A DNA stretch of 64,000 nt from JANXSS01 sp040385645 (GCA_040385645.1 JAZKGZ010000006.1:1-64000); one strand, 5' to 3'; counted from the stretch's first letter, positions 54,702 through 63,406 are shown. Notes: generated by a model not told the origin, from the sequence alone. Numbers and translations are program-made.

Positions 54702-55835
54702 TTGTCGGGGCGCAGTGTGAAATTTAAAATAGCTGATTCGGCGATATCGCCGCGCGTAGGGACGTCTGCAATCGATAGGAATGCGTCGGTCGTTGTGCCC
54801 GAAGTGGTACCTGCGCAGTCGCGGCAGCAGTCCGGCGCAATCCACTCCAGACTCGAGACGGTGCCAACACGCCCGAGTGTGCCCGGTGCATCGGTGGGGT
54901 CGCCACGGTCTTTTACAAATATCACGCTGCCAAGCGCTTCCGGCACATCATCGGCAACGTCGGATTCGCTCTCGACACCGACATCACGGTTCACATCCGT
55001 CTCATCGACCTCGCATGTCACCATCGAGATTTCCGATCTGGCTCAAGATCAGCGCAGCACCACCAGCACCGTTAGCCGATCCGGAGCGCTGTCGGAAGCT
55101 AGCGATTCGTCAGCGCCACTTTCCTTGGCGTCGCAGTTCAAGAGCAGAACGAAAAATTTGTTGGTCACCTGCGTAAAAATATATGCAAGTTTTCTGGCGG
55201 TGAGTAGCACGATCAAGGTCGCGAGAAATCCCGGCGATCTGGTCGATGCACCGGCTGGTTTTTTTAAAACGTTATTTGTCGGCACGGCTAGGGCAGATGG
55301 CTTGCAAGTGCAGCATTCTCACCGGATGGTGTTGAAAGAGTACGCCGCATTTATCGATGTTAAAACGCGGTGCGTGAATCCGACGATCAAGTTCGTTCAC
55401 ACGTTGAAAAATGCTGGAAAGCCGGTCGGAGGATCGTATCAACGCGCGAAATTCAACAGTACCGAGCCAGGCGCCGACATCATTAGCTTCAACACGTATG
55501 AACTCTACATGCCGACTCTTGCAGCGCACGAGTACCTGCATTGTTATACCCACCAAAATTTCATCAATGCGGTATATGGAAACGCTTCCAGCCTGTCACC
55601 GGCCAGCCAACGCAAAGTGATCGAAGGCAGTACTACATATCTCACTAGAAAAACGCCGGTGAGCCGTGCCGGCGATCCATTTTTCGTGATCAACCGTAGC
55701 TATGGCAATTACGTAAAATTTATAAAAAAAGTCGTTCACGATATCGGTGAAGACACGTTGAAAAAAGCTTATCTTTCCGGCGATCCCAAATCGATTGAAA
55801 GATTTTTTCGGGCGGTACATCGCTACGACATTTAG
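54702..55835 (+). CDS. candidate secreted zinc metalloprotease with HEXXH motif
   Basis: 377 residues from a TTG at 54702 (GTG at 54717 is an alternative). The first about 140 residues are Ser/Thr/Val/Pro-rich and look disordered, with no signal peptide; a mildly hydrophobic stretch follows (about 150-170); the C-terminal part has AAHEYLHCYTH (H276, E277, H280), an HEXXH zinc site, and EGSTTYLTR 28 residues on (E308), the arrangement of a gluzincin third ligand. I do not recognise a named family. A disordered Ser-rich N-terminus plus protease domain is a common build of type III effectors. It lies just after the third rnpB tail. Confidence 0.6.
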   Translation: MSGRSVKFKIADSAISPRVGTSAIDRNASVVVPEVVPAQSRQQSGAIHSRLETVPTRPSVPGASVGSPRSFTNITLPSASGTSSATSDSLSTPTSRFTSVSSTSHVTIEISDLAQDQRSTTSTVSRSGALSEASDSSAPLSLASQFKSRTKNLLVTCVKIYASFLAVSSTIKVARNPGDLVDAPAGFFKTLFVGTARADGLQVQHSHRMVLKEYAAFIDVKTRCVNPTIKFVHTLKNAGKPVGGSYQRAKFNSTEPGADIISFNTYELYMPTLAAHEYLHCYTHQNFINAVYGNASSLSPASQRKVIEGSTTYLTRKTPVSRAGDPFFVINRSYGNYVKFIKKVVHDIGEDTLKKAYLSGDPKSIERFFRAVHRYDI

Positions 55836-55846
55836 TTTGTGCAAAA

Positions 55847-56047
55847 TTATTGCGACTTCGCAGCGCCCAATTTTTGCGTGAACGCTTTGACCGCCGCTCG
55901 GCCCACTGCCGAATCGTCCGTAAAAAAACCCATCGATTCCCGCTTCCAAATAAGCCGGGATTTCGGCCACGCTGTCACCCCGCAATCCAGCGGGCGTGAT
56001 CAAATCGGCATAGGTACGTTCGTCGCCGGCGAGCGTGAAGTCATAAT
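55847..56047 (-). pseudogene. glycerophosphodiester phosphodiesterase, C-terminal remnant
   Basis: On the minus strand the translation YYDFTLAGDERTYADLITPAGL, then GDSVAEIPAYLEAGIDGFF, then (after a one-base slip in a T run) TDDSAVGRAAVKAF and a stop, matches the end of the intact enzyme at 57939-59123 (key matches DFTIANDPRTYADLI, GDSQAEIEAYLEAEIDGFF). About 70 residues between the two blocks are deleted and nothing 5' of the first block is recognisable. A decayed second copy, separated from the intact gene by sodC and the PEP-CTERM gene. Confidence 0.8.
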
Positions 56048-56213
56048 ACCGAACAGACTGTGGCTACGAGCCGTGTGCTGCTTGAGAAGCTGGGTGCGGT
56101 AACGCTGGGCGTACGCTTAGAAGTTCTGGTACAAAGTTCATTGCAGATGATGCAAGAGATGTCGCTGCCAAATAGTGACGCTTAAAGCAGTGCATTTTAA
56201 TTTGACCTGAACT

Positions 56214-56235
56214 CGGTTGGTTTTTCCACCAACCG
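56214..56235. other. perfect hairpin before sodC
   Basis: Inverted repeat CGGTTGGT (56214-56221) / ACCAACCG (56228-56235) with a 6-base loop. No T tract follows, so it is not a standard terminator; it may be a regulator site or part of the decayed region between the phosphodiesterase remnant and sodC. The rest of 56062-56357 shows nothing recognisable. Confidence 0.3.
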
Positions 56236-56357
56236 TACCCCAATAAACAGTCCCGATCAAAAGCGAAAATTTCGAAGTGGTCTCGCCGCAATTGTTGTTG
56301 CCTGGCACCGCCGAATTTATTTTTCGCGCGACTTTCTTTACTTACGATGAGAGAAAT

Positions 56358-56876
56358 ATGAAGAAATCGAACGTTGCTTTACTTTCCATGATGTTCTGCG
56401 CAGGGAGCGCAATTGCAGATGCTACTGTGCAACTCTCCAAAGTCGATGCCAAAGGCGTTGGTGCCAGCGTTGGGCAGGTGATCATCTCAGCATCAGAATA
56501 CGGTCTCGTTTTTACGCCTAAATTAACAGGGTTAGCACCAGGAATATATGGATTTCACATCCATGAGTACCCAAGTTGCGACCCAAAAAATACAGATGGG
56601 AAAATGGAGCCCGCGCTCGGCGCTGGGGGACACTATGACCCGAAGGGCGCCAAGCGCCACGGCACCCCTTGGGGCGATGGCCATCTCGGTGATCTACCGG
56701 CACTCTTCGTCGATGTGGCTGGCAATGCCAGTCAGCCGGTACTTGCTCCACGTCTCAAAATGGCGGATATCGCAGGCCGATCGCTAATGGTCCACATGGG
56801 CGCCGACAATCATTCCGATCAGCCGGCCCCACTCGGCGGTGGTGGCGCGCGCATGGCCTGCGGGATCATAAAGTAG
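56358..56876 (+). CDS. sodC: Cu/Zn superoxide dismutase
   Basis: 172 residues from the ATG at 56358, giving a Sec signal peptide (cleavage after AIA, about residue 20). Copper ligands are in GFHIHEY, the disulphide cysteines in PSCD and ARMACG, the zinc region in GGHYDPKG ... HLGDLP, and a late copper histidine in MVHMGADNHSD. It removes superoxide in the periplasm and helps pathogens and symbionts survive host oxidative bursts. A GAGAG ribosome-site candidate lies just upstream. Confidence 0.95.
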   Translation: MKKSNVALLSMMFCAGSAIADATVQLSKVDAKGVGASVGQVIISASEYGLVFTPKLTGLAPGIYGFHIHEYPSCDPKNTDGKMEPALGAGGHYDPKGAKRHGTPWGDGHLGDLPALFVDVAGNASQPVLAPRLKMADIAGRSLMVHMGADNHSDQPAPLGGGGARMACGIIK

Positions 56877-56922
56877 AGGATTCGTCGATTCTGTATGCAT
56901 GCGTGTGTTTGAACTTTCAAAT

Positions 56923-56942
56923 CTGGCTGTTTGCACAGCCAG
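56923..56942. terminator. hairpin between convergent sodC and PEP-CTERM genes
   Basis: Perfect 8-bp stem CTGGCTGT/ACAGCCAG with a TTGC loop, midway between the ends of two convergent genes. There is no good T run on either side, so it is a weak or Rho-assisted bidirectional terminator at best. Confidence 0.4.
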
Positions 56943-56957
56943 CGCATGCTTATTGAT

Positions 56958-57632
56958 CTACTTCAAGAATTTACGCCGTGTCATGGCAAATCCGATCAGA
57001 CCTGCGAATAAGACTGCAATAGACGACGGCTCCGGTACTTCTGTAAAAACGGCCAGATCCTGGTAACCGGAACTCTCCAATATCGATATGCTGTAAGCCG
57101 ATACGCCGCTCACAGTGGGCAGTCCATTTAGCCATTGTGTTGCCAGGGCGATCGACTCGTCGGACGCGTCAAATGCACGGAAAGCACCGGTTGTAAAACC
57201 ATAGACTGAGTTGGTTTCGTTGGCGATTTCCCAGATTGCAAGTTGGAAAGCAGCAGAAGTCAGGCTGTTATTTACTTTGCCAAGCGACTGCGTTGCCAAG
57301 CTGGTCAATGCATCGGTTTTCGATGCCAATAATGCGGTGCTGGCGGTTTGGCGGTCGAAATCAGTGATCGACTTACCAAAAAATGTCGACTGAAAAATAT
57401 CGACACACCATGCAAGGAACGATCCGGATGTATCGCTTGCTTTGGTGTTGAATGCGCCAGCAAAAACATAGTCGTTAACATCTTGACGGTATTTGATACG
57501 CACGGTGGTCGGCGAGTCGAATGCCATGCTTGTGGCGGTGACGCTTTGTACTGGTACGGCAGAAGCTATTCCCGAAGCAAGGCTCAATATCAATGCGGTA
57601 ATAGGGATAATAGCGAGAGTGAGCTTATTCAA
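56958..57632 (-). CDS. PEP-CTERM sorting-domain protein
   Basis: 224 residues from a TTG at 57632, which has TGAGG 6 bp upstream (no ATG fits better). Sec signal peptide at the N-terminus; at the C-terminus the sorting signal VPEPSSIAVLFAGLIGFA followed by basic residues MTRRKFLK. Such proteins are processed by the exosortase EpsH/XrtA system and usually accompany exopolysaccharide genes; none are in this window. The body has no recognised domain. Confidence 0.85.
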   Translation of the reverse strand: MNKLTLAIIPITALILSLASGIASAVPVQSVTATSMAFDSPTTVRIKYRQDVNDYVFAGAFNTKASDTSGSFLAWCVDIFQSTFFGKSITDFDRQTASTALLASKTDALTSLATQSLGKVNNSLTSAAFQLAIWEIANETNSVYGFTTGAFRAFDASDESIALATQWLNGLPTVSGVSAYSISILESSGYQDLAVFTEVPEPSSIAVLFAGLIGFAMTRRKFLK

Positions 57633-57938
57633 TTTTTCCTCAATAAAAGTTATGGTGGCTTATCGACGCAGACCGACTGTCGGTTGTGCTGATATAACAC
57701 CTTTACCTAATAGCAAAATATGTGCCGGAGGAAATAATTGTTTAATATCATGCGCTTACGGCATTCAATATTTTTTGTGAAATTTGCCGTGTAAGATTAA
57801 TCGACTAGAAGTATTAAATTCAATAAAAGTTAATTAACAATTTTAAATTTTTATTTTTTTATTTGATAAAAATTGAGCTTAAAATTTGTGCTAATGAAAT
57901 TTTAAATTTATTCTCAAACTTGCATTGATATTGCGCCG
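57633..57938. other. AT-rich intergenic region before the PEP-CTERM gene
   Basis: 306 bp of strongly AT-rich DNA, unlike the surrounding genes. It should hold the promoter of the PEP-CTERM gene (minus strand), but I see no confident -35/-10 pair. The words ACTTTTATTGA occur twice on the minus strand. No gene seen. Confidence 0.5.
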
Positions 57939-59123
57939 TTACCGTTTTTTTAAAAACGCCGCCACTGCTGCTCGCCCCACAGCCGAGTCATCGGTAAAAA
58001 ACCCATCGATTTCCGCTTCGAGATAGGCCTCGATTTCCGCCTGGCTGTCGCCACGCCCGCTTGGTGCAGCTACATCGTTTTTTCGGTGGGAGGTAGGAAG
58101 AAAAGGGTTTTCAGGCCGCATGGTGTACACGTGCACCTGCAGCCCGGCGGCATGGGCGTCTTCCACGAACGCAGTCGGTGTTCCTAGTTCATTGTAGGCA
58201 TCGCGCGGAATCACCGCTTCTTTATGGGGTGCGATGATGTCGGCATACGAGGTAATTTCTTTTAGGCCGGCTGGCGAGATCAGGTCGGCATAAGTGCGCG
58301 GATCGTTGGCGATCGTGAAATCGTAGGGGCGGTTGCCAGGAGCGTCGATCAACTGCACCAGGCGTATAGCGGTCATGCCATGCAAGGCTTTCAGGTTCGT
58401 TACCTCGAAGGATTGAATCAATACCGGGGCATTGGCATCGTTATAGCCATTCGCGTGCAATTGCGTCACCAGCCGCTGTTCTAGAGCCAGGCCGATAGAC
58501 TGGAAATAGCTGGGATGCTTGGTTTCCGGATAGATGCCGATCACTCGGCCTAAGGCGCGGCTCTGCTGCTGTGCCAGGTCGATAATCTCCTGCAGTGTAG
58601 GGATCTCGAAGAGGTTGTCGTAGGCGACATTTGCCGGCCGATTCAGCGGTATGCGTTCCGTGGCTTTGAGCGTCTTCAGTTCAGCTAGGGTGAAATCTTC
58701 GGTGAACCATCCGGTCACGCTCACCCCATCGATCGATTTCGTCGTCCGGCGATCGGCAAAGGCGGGTTTGTCGGCAACGTTGGTGGTGCCGGAAATTTCG
58801 TTTTCATGGCGTGCTACCAACACCCCGTCACGCGTGACGACCAGATCCGGTTCGATCAGGTCGGCACCGTCGTCGATGGCGCGCTGGTAAGAAGCCAGCG
58901 TGTGCTCGGGCCGAAACGCCGGTGCGCCACGGTGGCCTGCGACGGTCGGTTTTGGCGGCCAAGCGATGGTTTGTGCAGCGTATTGTTTCATGTGCGATAT
59001 TTCCTTGACCTTGGCCGAAGTAGCGCCTGCTATAGCGCCAGCGAAAGCAATAGCCATCGCACCGCTTGCCATCCCGAACATGCTGCGTAGAGCGCGGCAC
59101 CTCTTTGTTGTACAGTCGATCAT
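57939..59123 (-). CDS. glpQ: periplasmic glycerophosphodiester phosphodiesterase
   Basis: 394 residues. An N-terminal signal or anchor segment (MFGMASGAMAIAFAGAIAG), then a GDPD TIM barrel with GHRGAPAFRPEHTLAS, EPDLVVTRDGVLVARHE and YPETKHPSYF, ending in the IDGFFTDDSAVGRAAV block. It hydrolyses glycerophosphodiesters to glycerol-3-phosphate and alcohol. It may start at a later methionine (the M45 region) if the signal is shorter. The decayed copy at 55847 shares its C-terminus. Confidence 0.92.
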   Translation of the reverse strand: MIDCTTKRCRALRSMFGMASGAMAIAFAGAIAGATSAKVKEISHMKQYAAQTIAWPPKPTVAGHRGAPAFRPEHTLASYQRAIDDGADLIEPDLVVTRDGVLVARHENEISGTTNVADKPAFADRRTTKSIDGVSVTGWFTEDFTLAELKTLKATERIPLNRPANVAYDNLFEIPTLQEIIDLAQQQSRALGRVIGIYPETKHPSYFQSIGLALEQRLVTQLHANGYNDANAPVLIQSFEVTNLKALHGMTAIRLVQLIDAPGNRPYDFTIANDPRTYADLISPAGLKEITSYADIIAPHKEAVIPRDAYNELGTPTAFVEDAHAAGLQVHVYTMRPENPFLPTSHRKNDVAAPSGRGDSQAEIEAYLEAEIDGFFTDDSAVGRAAVAAFLKKR

Positions 59124-59151
59124 AGTGCAACCTTAACAAGAAGACGTAATC

Positions 59152-59349
59152 ATGGCAAAGAAAGAAAAGCTCGACCCGGAAACGCTGGCATTGATCGAAT
59201 GGTGCATCGAAGTGGAAGGGTTTCTAGTGCAAGGTGGTGCGACGGTCGCTGAAGCGCAGGATCATATCGAGGAACAGATCGACTGGTTTACCGATCAATT
59301 TTTTGACGGCAAGACACCGGAGCAGGCCGCCACGGAGGCGCTGGCCTGA
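59152..59349 (+). CDS. hypothetical small acidic protein
   Basis: 65 residues, acidic, with a central helix (ALIEWCIEVEGFLVQ) and no signal or membrane segment. A GAAGA sequence lies upstream of the ATG. Not recognised; its codon use matches the neighbours, so it is probably real. It is divergent from glpQ (28 bp), so the two promoters must overlap. Confidence 0.6.
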   Translation: MAKKEKLDPETLALIEWCIEVEGFLVQGGATVAEAQDHIEEQIDWFTDQFFDGKTPEQAATEALA

Positions 59350-59465
59350 CCGGTTTGCATGAGGTTGACGATGTGCCGACGCCGCCGATGCCACTCTGTT
59401 TGGAACCGCACGCAGCAGTAGCGATGCGGGACGTATCATCGATGCATCACCACCGAGGAACGCTT

Positions 59466-59618
59466 ATGAACATTCATTCCGGCCTTGCGCCGATCATCTC
59501 ACTGATCGCCGGCATCCTGATTTTAATCATGCCTCGACTGCTGAATTACATCGTCGCACTGTATCTGATCGCAATCGGCGTGCTCGGATTGATGGGTACG
59601 AATTCCTGGCGCTTGTAA
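59466..59618 (+). CDS. DUF3096-type small membrane protein
   Basis: 50 residues from the ATG at 59466, preceded by GAGGA 6 bp upstream. MNIHSGLAPIISLIAGILIL followed by a second hydrophobic stretch (YIVALYLIAIGVLGLMG) matches the DUF3096 family of two-helix inner-membrane proteins. A longer frame from 59355 has no family support. Function unknown. The stop is one base before the patatin gene start. Confidence 0.8.
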   Translation: MNIHSGLAPIISLIAGILILIMPRLLNYIVALYLIAIGVLGLMGTNSWRL

Positions 59619-59619
59619 T

Positions 59620-60762
59620 ATGAGTTCGAATGACACTCCGCAATCCTCTGGATGTGCGCAAAACGTATCCCGTACCGCGTTGGTGTTGCAGGGCGGAGGT
59701 GCACTCGGCGCGTATCAAGCCGGTGTGTACGAAGCGCTACACGAGCATGGGTTGACGCCTGACTGGGTGGTAGGTACCTCGATCGGCGCAATCAATGCCG
59801 CTTTAATCGCTGGCAATAAAACAGAGGATCGGGTCGAGCGGTTACGGCAATTCTGGAGTCGCGTCGCACGGCCGGACGCGGTGGACATGAACTGGGTGAC
59901 CGATCCGGTTCGCCAAGCGAATACCTGGCTTGGAACGGTGAGCGCCGTATTGCAGGGTGTCCAAGGATTTTTTTCACCGAGGCCATTCAACATGTTCGCC
60001 GCGGGCCTGCCGGTGAAACCGGATAACGCGAGCTATTACGACACGCAACCGCTTGTTGCAACCCTGAATGATCTGGTTGATTTCGATTACCTTCGCTCGC
60101 CAGAAGCTATCCGGCTGACGGTCAATGCCGTCAAGGTGGTCACTGGTCAATTGACGTGCTTCGACAGCCGTAAGCAATCCATCGGCATCGAGCACATCAT
60201 GGGTAGCGGTGCCTTGCCACCAGGGTTTGCGCCGGTGCGTATCGACGGGGAGTTGTACTGGGATGGCGGCCTCTATTCGAATACGCCGCTCGAAACCGTG
60301 CTGGACGACGAGCCGATCTGTAATACGCTCTGCTTCATGGTAGATCTATGGAACCCGGTCGGGCCGGAACCGACCACGATGGATGAGGTGGCGACCCGGC
60401 AAAAAGACATCATGTATGCCTCTCGGTCGACCGGGCACATCGATAATTATCTACGGCAGCACCGTCTTCAACGTATGGTGCGCCGCTATTACGATCAGCT
60501 TCCTGCCGCCCTAAAAACCAGTGAAGACTCCAGGATGCTAGAAGCGCTCGGTTGTAATACGACGATCCACATCGTTCGTATTCCGTACGGCGGTCAGGAC
60601 TGGGGTATGGCTGCGAAGGACATCAATTTTTCCAAGGGCTCGCTGGAATGGCGCTGGCAACAGGGCTACCAGGACGGCAGCCGCGCAGTCGAGCAGGCAG
60701 CCTGGTTGCAGAAGGTCGACGACGACGTCGGTGTCGTGGTGCACGAACTGCAACCTGCCTAA
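59620..60762 (+). CDS. patatin-like phospholipase with DUF3734 C-terminus
   Basis: 380 residues. Patatin domain with the oxyanion loop GGGALGAYQAG, the nucleophile elbow GTSIGAINAAL (catalytic serine) and the catalytic aspartate in WDGGLYSNTPLE; the C-terminal part matches DUF3734. In the family these are lipid acyl hydrolases. Neighbouring bdhA suggests a link to polyhydroxybutyrate metabolism, as such genes often lie together in Burkholderiales; this is inference. No signal peptide. Confidence 0.9.
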   Translation: MSSNDTPQSSGCAQNVSRTALVLQGGGALGAYQAGVYEALHEHGLTPDWVVGTSIGAINAALIAGNKTEDRVERLRQFWSRVARPDAVDMNWVTDPVRQANTWLGTVSAVLQGVQGFFSPRPFNMFAAGLPVKPDNASYYDTQPLVATLNDLVDFDYLRSPEAIRLTVNAVKVVTGQLTCFDSRKQSIGIEHIMGSGALPPGFAPVRIDGELYWDGGLYSNTPLETVLDDEPICNTLCFMVDLWNPVGPEPTTMDEVATRQKDIMYASRSTGHIDNYLRQHRLQRMVRRYYDQLPAALKTSEDSRMLEALGCNTTIHIVRIPYGGQDWGMAAKDINFSKGSLEWRWQQGYQDGSRAVEQAAWLQKVDDDVGVVVHELQPA

Positions 60763-60775
60763 AACACGGTTCTGT

Positions 60776-61558
60776 TTATTGCATGCACCAGCCGTGACTG
60801 ACAATGACCGATTGACCGGTCAGTGCATTGGTCGGGAAGGCCGCCAGGAAAAGAGCGACCTGGGCTACATCCTGGGTGGTAGTGAATTCGCCATCCACCG
60901 TTTCCTTCAGCATCACCTTGCTGATCACGTCGGCTTCGCTGATGTTCAAGGTTTTTGCCTGTTCGGGAATCTGTTTATCCACCAGCGGCGTACGCACGAA
61001 GCCAGGGCAGATGACGTTGGAGCGGATGCCATGCTGGGCACCTTCCTTCGCCACCACCTTGGCCAAACCTAGCAAACCGTGCTTGGCCGCCACATACGGG
61101 CCCTTCAAAGGCGATGCCTCATGGGAATGCACCGAGCCCATATAGAGGACGGCACCCCCACGCCCGCCTTGAATCATTGCGCGCATACAGGCGCGGGTAG
61201 TCAGAAATGCGCCATCCAGATGAATAGCTAGCATACGACGCCAATCTGCCAGGGCGAGATCGACGATCGGGCTGATGATCTGGATGCCAGCATTCGAAAT
61301 CAAAATGTCAATACCGCCGTACGCAGCCACGGCTGCAGCGATACCGGTATCCACCTGCGCTTCATCCGTCACGTCCATGGCTACGCCCATCGCCGTGCCG
61401 CCGTTCTTTATGATTTGCATCGCCGCCGCCTGAGCTGCGTCCAGCTTTAGATCGGCAATCACGACTTTTGCGCCCGCGCGCGCATATTCGATCGCGATCT
61501 CTAGGCCAATGCCACTAGCGGCACCGGTGATAACGGCAACTTTGTTGTTTAAAAGCAT
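60776..61558 (-). CDS. bdhA: 3-hydroxybutyrate dehydrogenase
   Basis: 260 residues from the ATG at 61558, chosen for the AAGGAG ribosome site 9 bp upstream; the longer frame is unlikely. Short-chain dehydrogenase with NAD motif TGAASGIG near the N-terminus, the NAG motif ILISNAGIQ and the catalytic YVAAKHG. The end (SHGWCMQ) matches 3-hydroxybutyrate dehydrogenases. It oxidises 3-hydroxybutyrate to acetoacetate in ketone/PHB breakdown. Convergent with the patatin gene. Confidence 0.94.
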   Translation of the reverse strand: MLLNNKVAVITGAASGIGLEIAIEYARAGAKVVIADLKLDAAQAAAMQIIKNGGTAMGVAMDVTDEAQVDTGIAAAVAAYGGIDILISNAGIQIISPIVDLALADWRRMLAIHLDGAFLTTRACMRAMIQGGRGGAVLYMGSVHSHEASPLKGPYVAAKHGLLGLAKVVAKEGAQHGIRSNVICPGFVRTPLVDKQIPEQAKTLNISEADVISKVMLKETVDGEFTTTQDVAQVALFLAAFPTNALTGQSVIVSHGWCMQ

Positions 61559-61840
61559 GATCAATGCTCCTTCATGGCAGTTTGAATAAAAAAGAATTCC
61601 GATTGTAGCGATTTGGGACGTCCGCCATCTCACGCTGCATCAGCCCTCGATCGAGCGGCTAACTGGTCGGCTCGCACCGGTCTCGCGTGTAAACACATGT
61701 GTATGCATAAAGCTCTGCTTTCATACTCATTCGTAAGCTCTTAATTAATCAACGAATTGCGAAAAAAACAGGGTTTTTCTAAAATTCGCTAAGTCCTTGA
61801 CTCCATTGAAAAAACACCTGATTAGGACGCAGAATATTAC
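61559..61840. other. intergenic region between bdhA and the dcw promoter
   Basis: About 280 bp holding the upstream region of bdhA. No gene or clear hairpin; the right half is AT-rich, which often marks strong promoters such as the one at 61841. Confidence 0.4.
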
Positions 61841-61869
61841 TTGACCGCAAATAATTCATCCTCTAAAGT
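61841..61869 (+). promoter_or_regulatory. mraZ (dcw cluster) promoter
   Basis: Sigma70-type: TTGACC at 61841-61846, 17-bp spacer, TAAAGT at 61864-61869. Transcription is expected to start near 61876, leaving a long leader of about 125 nt before mraZ. The -10 box is overlapped by the first MraZ box. Confidence 0.75.
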
Positions 61870-61902
61870 GGGCATCAGTGTGAAATTGTGTGAATAAGTG
61901 GG
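61868..61902 (+). promoter_or_regulatory. MraZ operator: four boxes spaced 10 bp
   Basis: GTGGG (61868), GTGTG (61878), GTGTG (61888) and GTGGG (61898), exactly 10 bp apart. MraZ in other bacteria binds direct repeats of TGGG-type boxes at about one helical turn in its own promoter and represses the division and cell wall cluster. Position at and just after the -10 box is right for repression. Confidence 0.8.
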
Positions 61903-62003
61903 GCAAAATGACGGTGCCGCGCAATTTGCAAAATAAATATCGAAAATTTGCGATGGCGGCATAAGCAGCTGTTTCGTTTAGATAGACAAGGTCGGGAGTC
62001 AAA

Positions 62004-62432
62004 GTGTTTCAAGGCGCGTCAGCATTAAATCTCGATGCAAAAGGGCGGATGTCGATTCCGGCCCGGCATCGCGACGTGCTGGCTGTGCAATGCGAAGGAC
62101 GCGTGACGCTCACCCGGCATCCACATGGTTGCCTGCTGTTTTTTCCACGTCCGGTGTGGGAAAGTCATCGCCAGCAGATCGCAGCCTGGCCGATGTCGGC
62201 CAGGGCTTGGCAACGCATTTTTCTCGGTAATGCTTCCGACGTCGAAATGGATGGTGCCGGCCGCATCCTGGTCGCGCCGGAATTACGTACGGCCGTCGGC
62301 CTCTCGCGTGAAGTGATGCTGCTGGGCATGGGTAGCCATTTTGAAATCTGGGATGCGGCCAAGCTGGCCGAAAGCGAGTCTGCCGCAGTCGCCGGCGGTC
62401 TACCCGATGTTCTTGCCGATTTTTCATTTTGA
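62004..62432 (+). CDS. mraZ: transcriptional regulator MraZ
   Basis: 142 residues from a GTG at 62004, with GGGAG 8 bp upstream. Two SpoVT/AbrB-like repeats: FQGASALNLDAKGRMSIPARHR at the N-terminus and VEMDGAGRILVAPELR in the second half. A ring-forming DNA-binding repressor of the dcw cluster. First gene of the cell division operon; rsmH follows after 8 bp. Confidence 0.96.
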   Translation: MFQGASALNLDAKGRMSIPARHRDVLAVQCEGRVTLTRHPHGCLLFFPRPVWESHRQQIAAWPMSARAWQRIFLGNASDVEMDGAGRILVAPELRTAVGLSREVMLLGMGSHFEIWDAAKLAESESAAVAGGLPDVLADFSF

Positions 62433-62440
62433 CGGCCGCG

Positions 62441-63406
62441 ATGAATTTTCAGGCGACATCGGGCTTCGTGCATCGCACAGTCTTGCTGGAAGAGGCGGTG
62501 GAGGCGCTCGACTGCACCGGTGCACGCATCGACGGCATCTTCGTCGATGGAACGTTCGGGCGCGGTGGGCACAGCCGTGCATTGCTGGCACGACTGGGTA
62601 GCAAGGCGCGGTTGATCGCATTCGACAAAGACCCGGAAGCGATCGCCTGTGCACTGACCATCAAAGATGCACGTTTGGACAGTGTTCACGAAAGCTTCGC
62701 TGTTTTCGCTGCAGCGTTAGCCGAGCGCGGCATCCGCCACGTCGATGGCGTGTTGCTGGATTTGGGTATCTCCTCGCCGCAGGTCGACGATGCCACGCGT
62801 GGTTTTTCATTCCGGGTAGACGGGCCGTTGGATATGCGCATGAATACCAGCCGCGGCATGTCGGCCGCGCAATGGCTGGCAGACGAAACCGAACAGAATA
62901 TAGAGAAAGTGATCAGACATTATGGGGAAGAACGGTTTGCTTTTCAGATTGCAAAGGCGATTGCAGCTCGCAGGACAGTCGAGCCAATTTCAACCACACG
63001 ACAGCTTGCCGAGCTCGTGGCACGCACTGTCAAGACACGCGAAAAAGGTAAGGACCCGGCCACTCGTACCTTTCAGGCTATCCGGATTCATATCAATCAG
63101 GAACTTGAAGAGCTCGAAGTAGGACTAGATGCGATTTACCGACATCTGGCACCTGGCGCACGGCTGGTCGTGATCAGTTTTCATTCGCTCGAAGACCGTA
63201 TCGTCAAACAATTCATGGCATCTAAAGCGACTTTGCCACAGCCAGACCGGCGCTTGCCGATTCGCGCTGTGGATTTGCCACAGCCGGAAATGAAGCTTAT
63301 TGGCAGGGTCAAGCCATCGCCTGCCGAGATCGCCGAAAATCCCCGCGCCCGTTCGGCAGTCATGCGGGTGGCCCAGCGACTGCCCTCCGTCGAGAGGCAC
63401 GCATGA
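62441..63406 (+). CDS. rsmH: 16S rRNA (cytosine1402-N4)-methyltransferase
   Basis: 321 residues from the ATG at 62441; a TTG at 62429 overlapping the mraZ stop is an alternative. SAM-binding FVDGTFGRGGHSRALL, LLDLGISSPQVD, the MRMNTSRG loop, and RTFQAIRIHINQELEELE near the end identify RsmH (MraW). It methylates C1402 of 16S rRNA in the decoding centre. The stop overlaps ftsL by 4 bp. Confidence 0.97.
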   Translation: MNFQATSGFVHRTVLLEEAVEALDCTGARIDGIFVDGTFGRGGHSRALLARLGSKARLIAFDKDPEAIACALTIKDARLDSVHESFAVFAAALAERGIRHVDGVLLDLGISSPQVDDATRGFSFRVDGPLDMRMNTSRGMSAAQWLADETEQNIEKVIRHYGEERFAFQIAKAIAARRTVEPISTTRQLAELVARTVKTREKGKDPATRTFQAIRIHINQELEELEVGLDAIYRHLAPGARLVVISFHSLEDRIVKQFMASKATLPQPDRRLPIRAVDLPQPEMKLIGRVKPSPAEIAENPRARSAVMRVAQRLPSVERHA

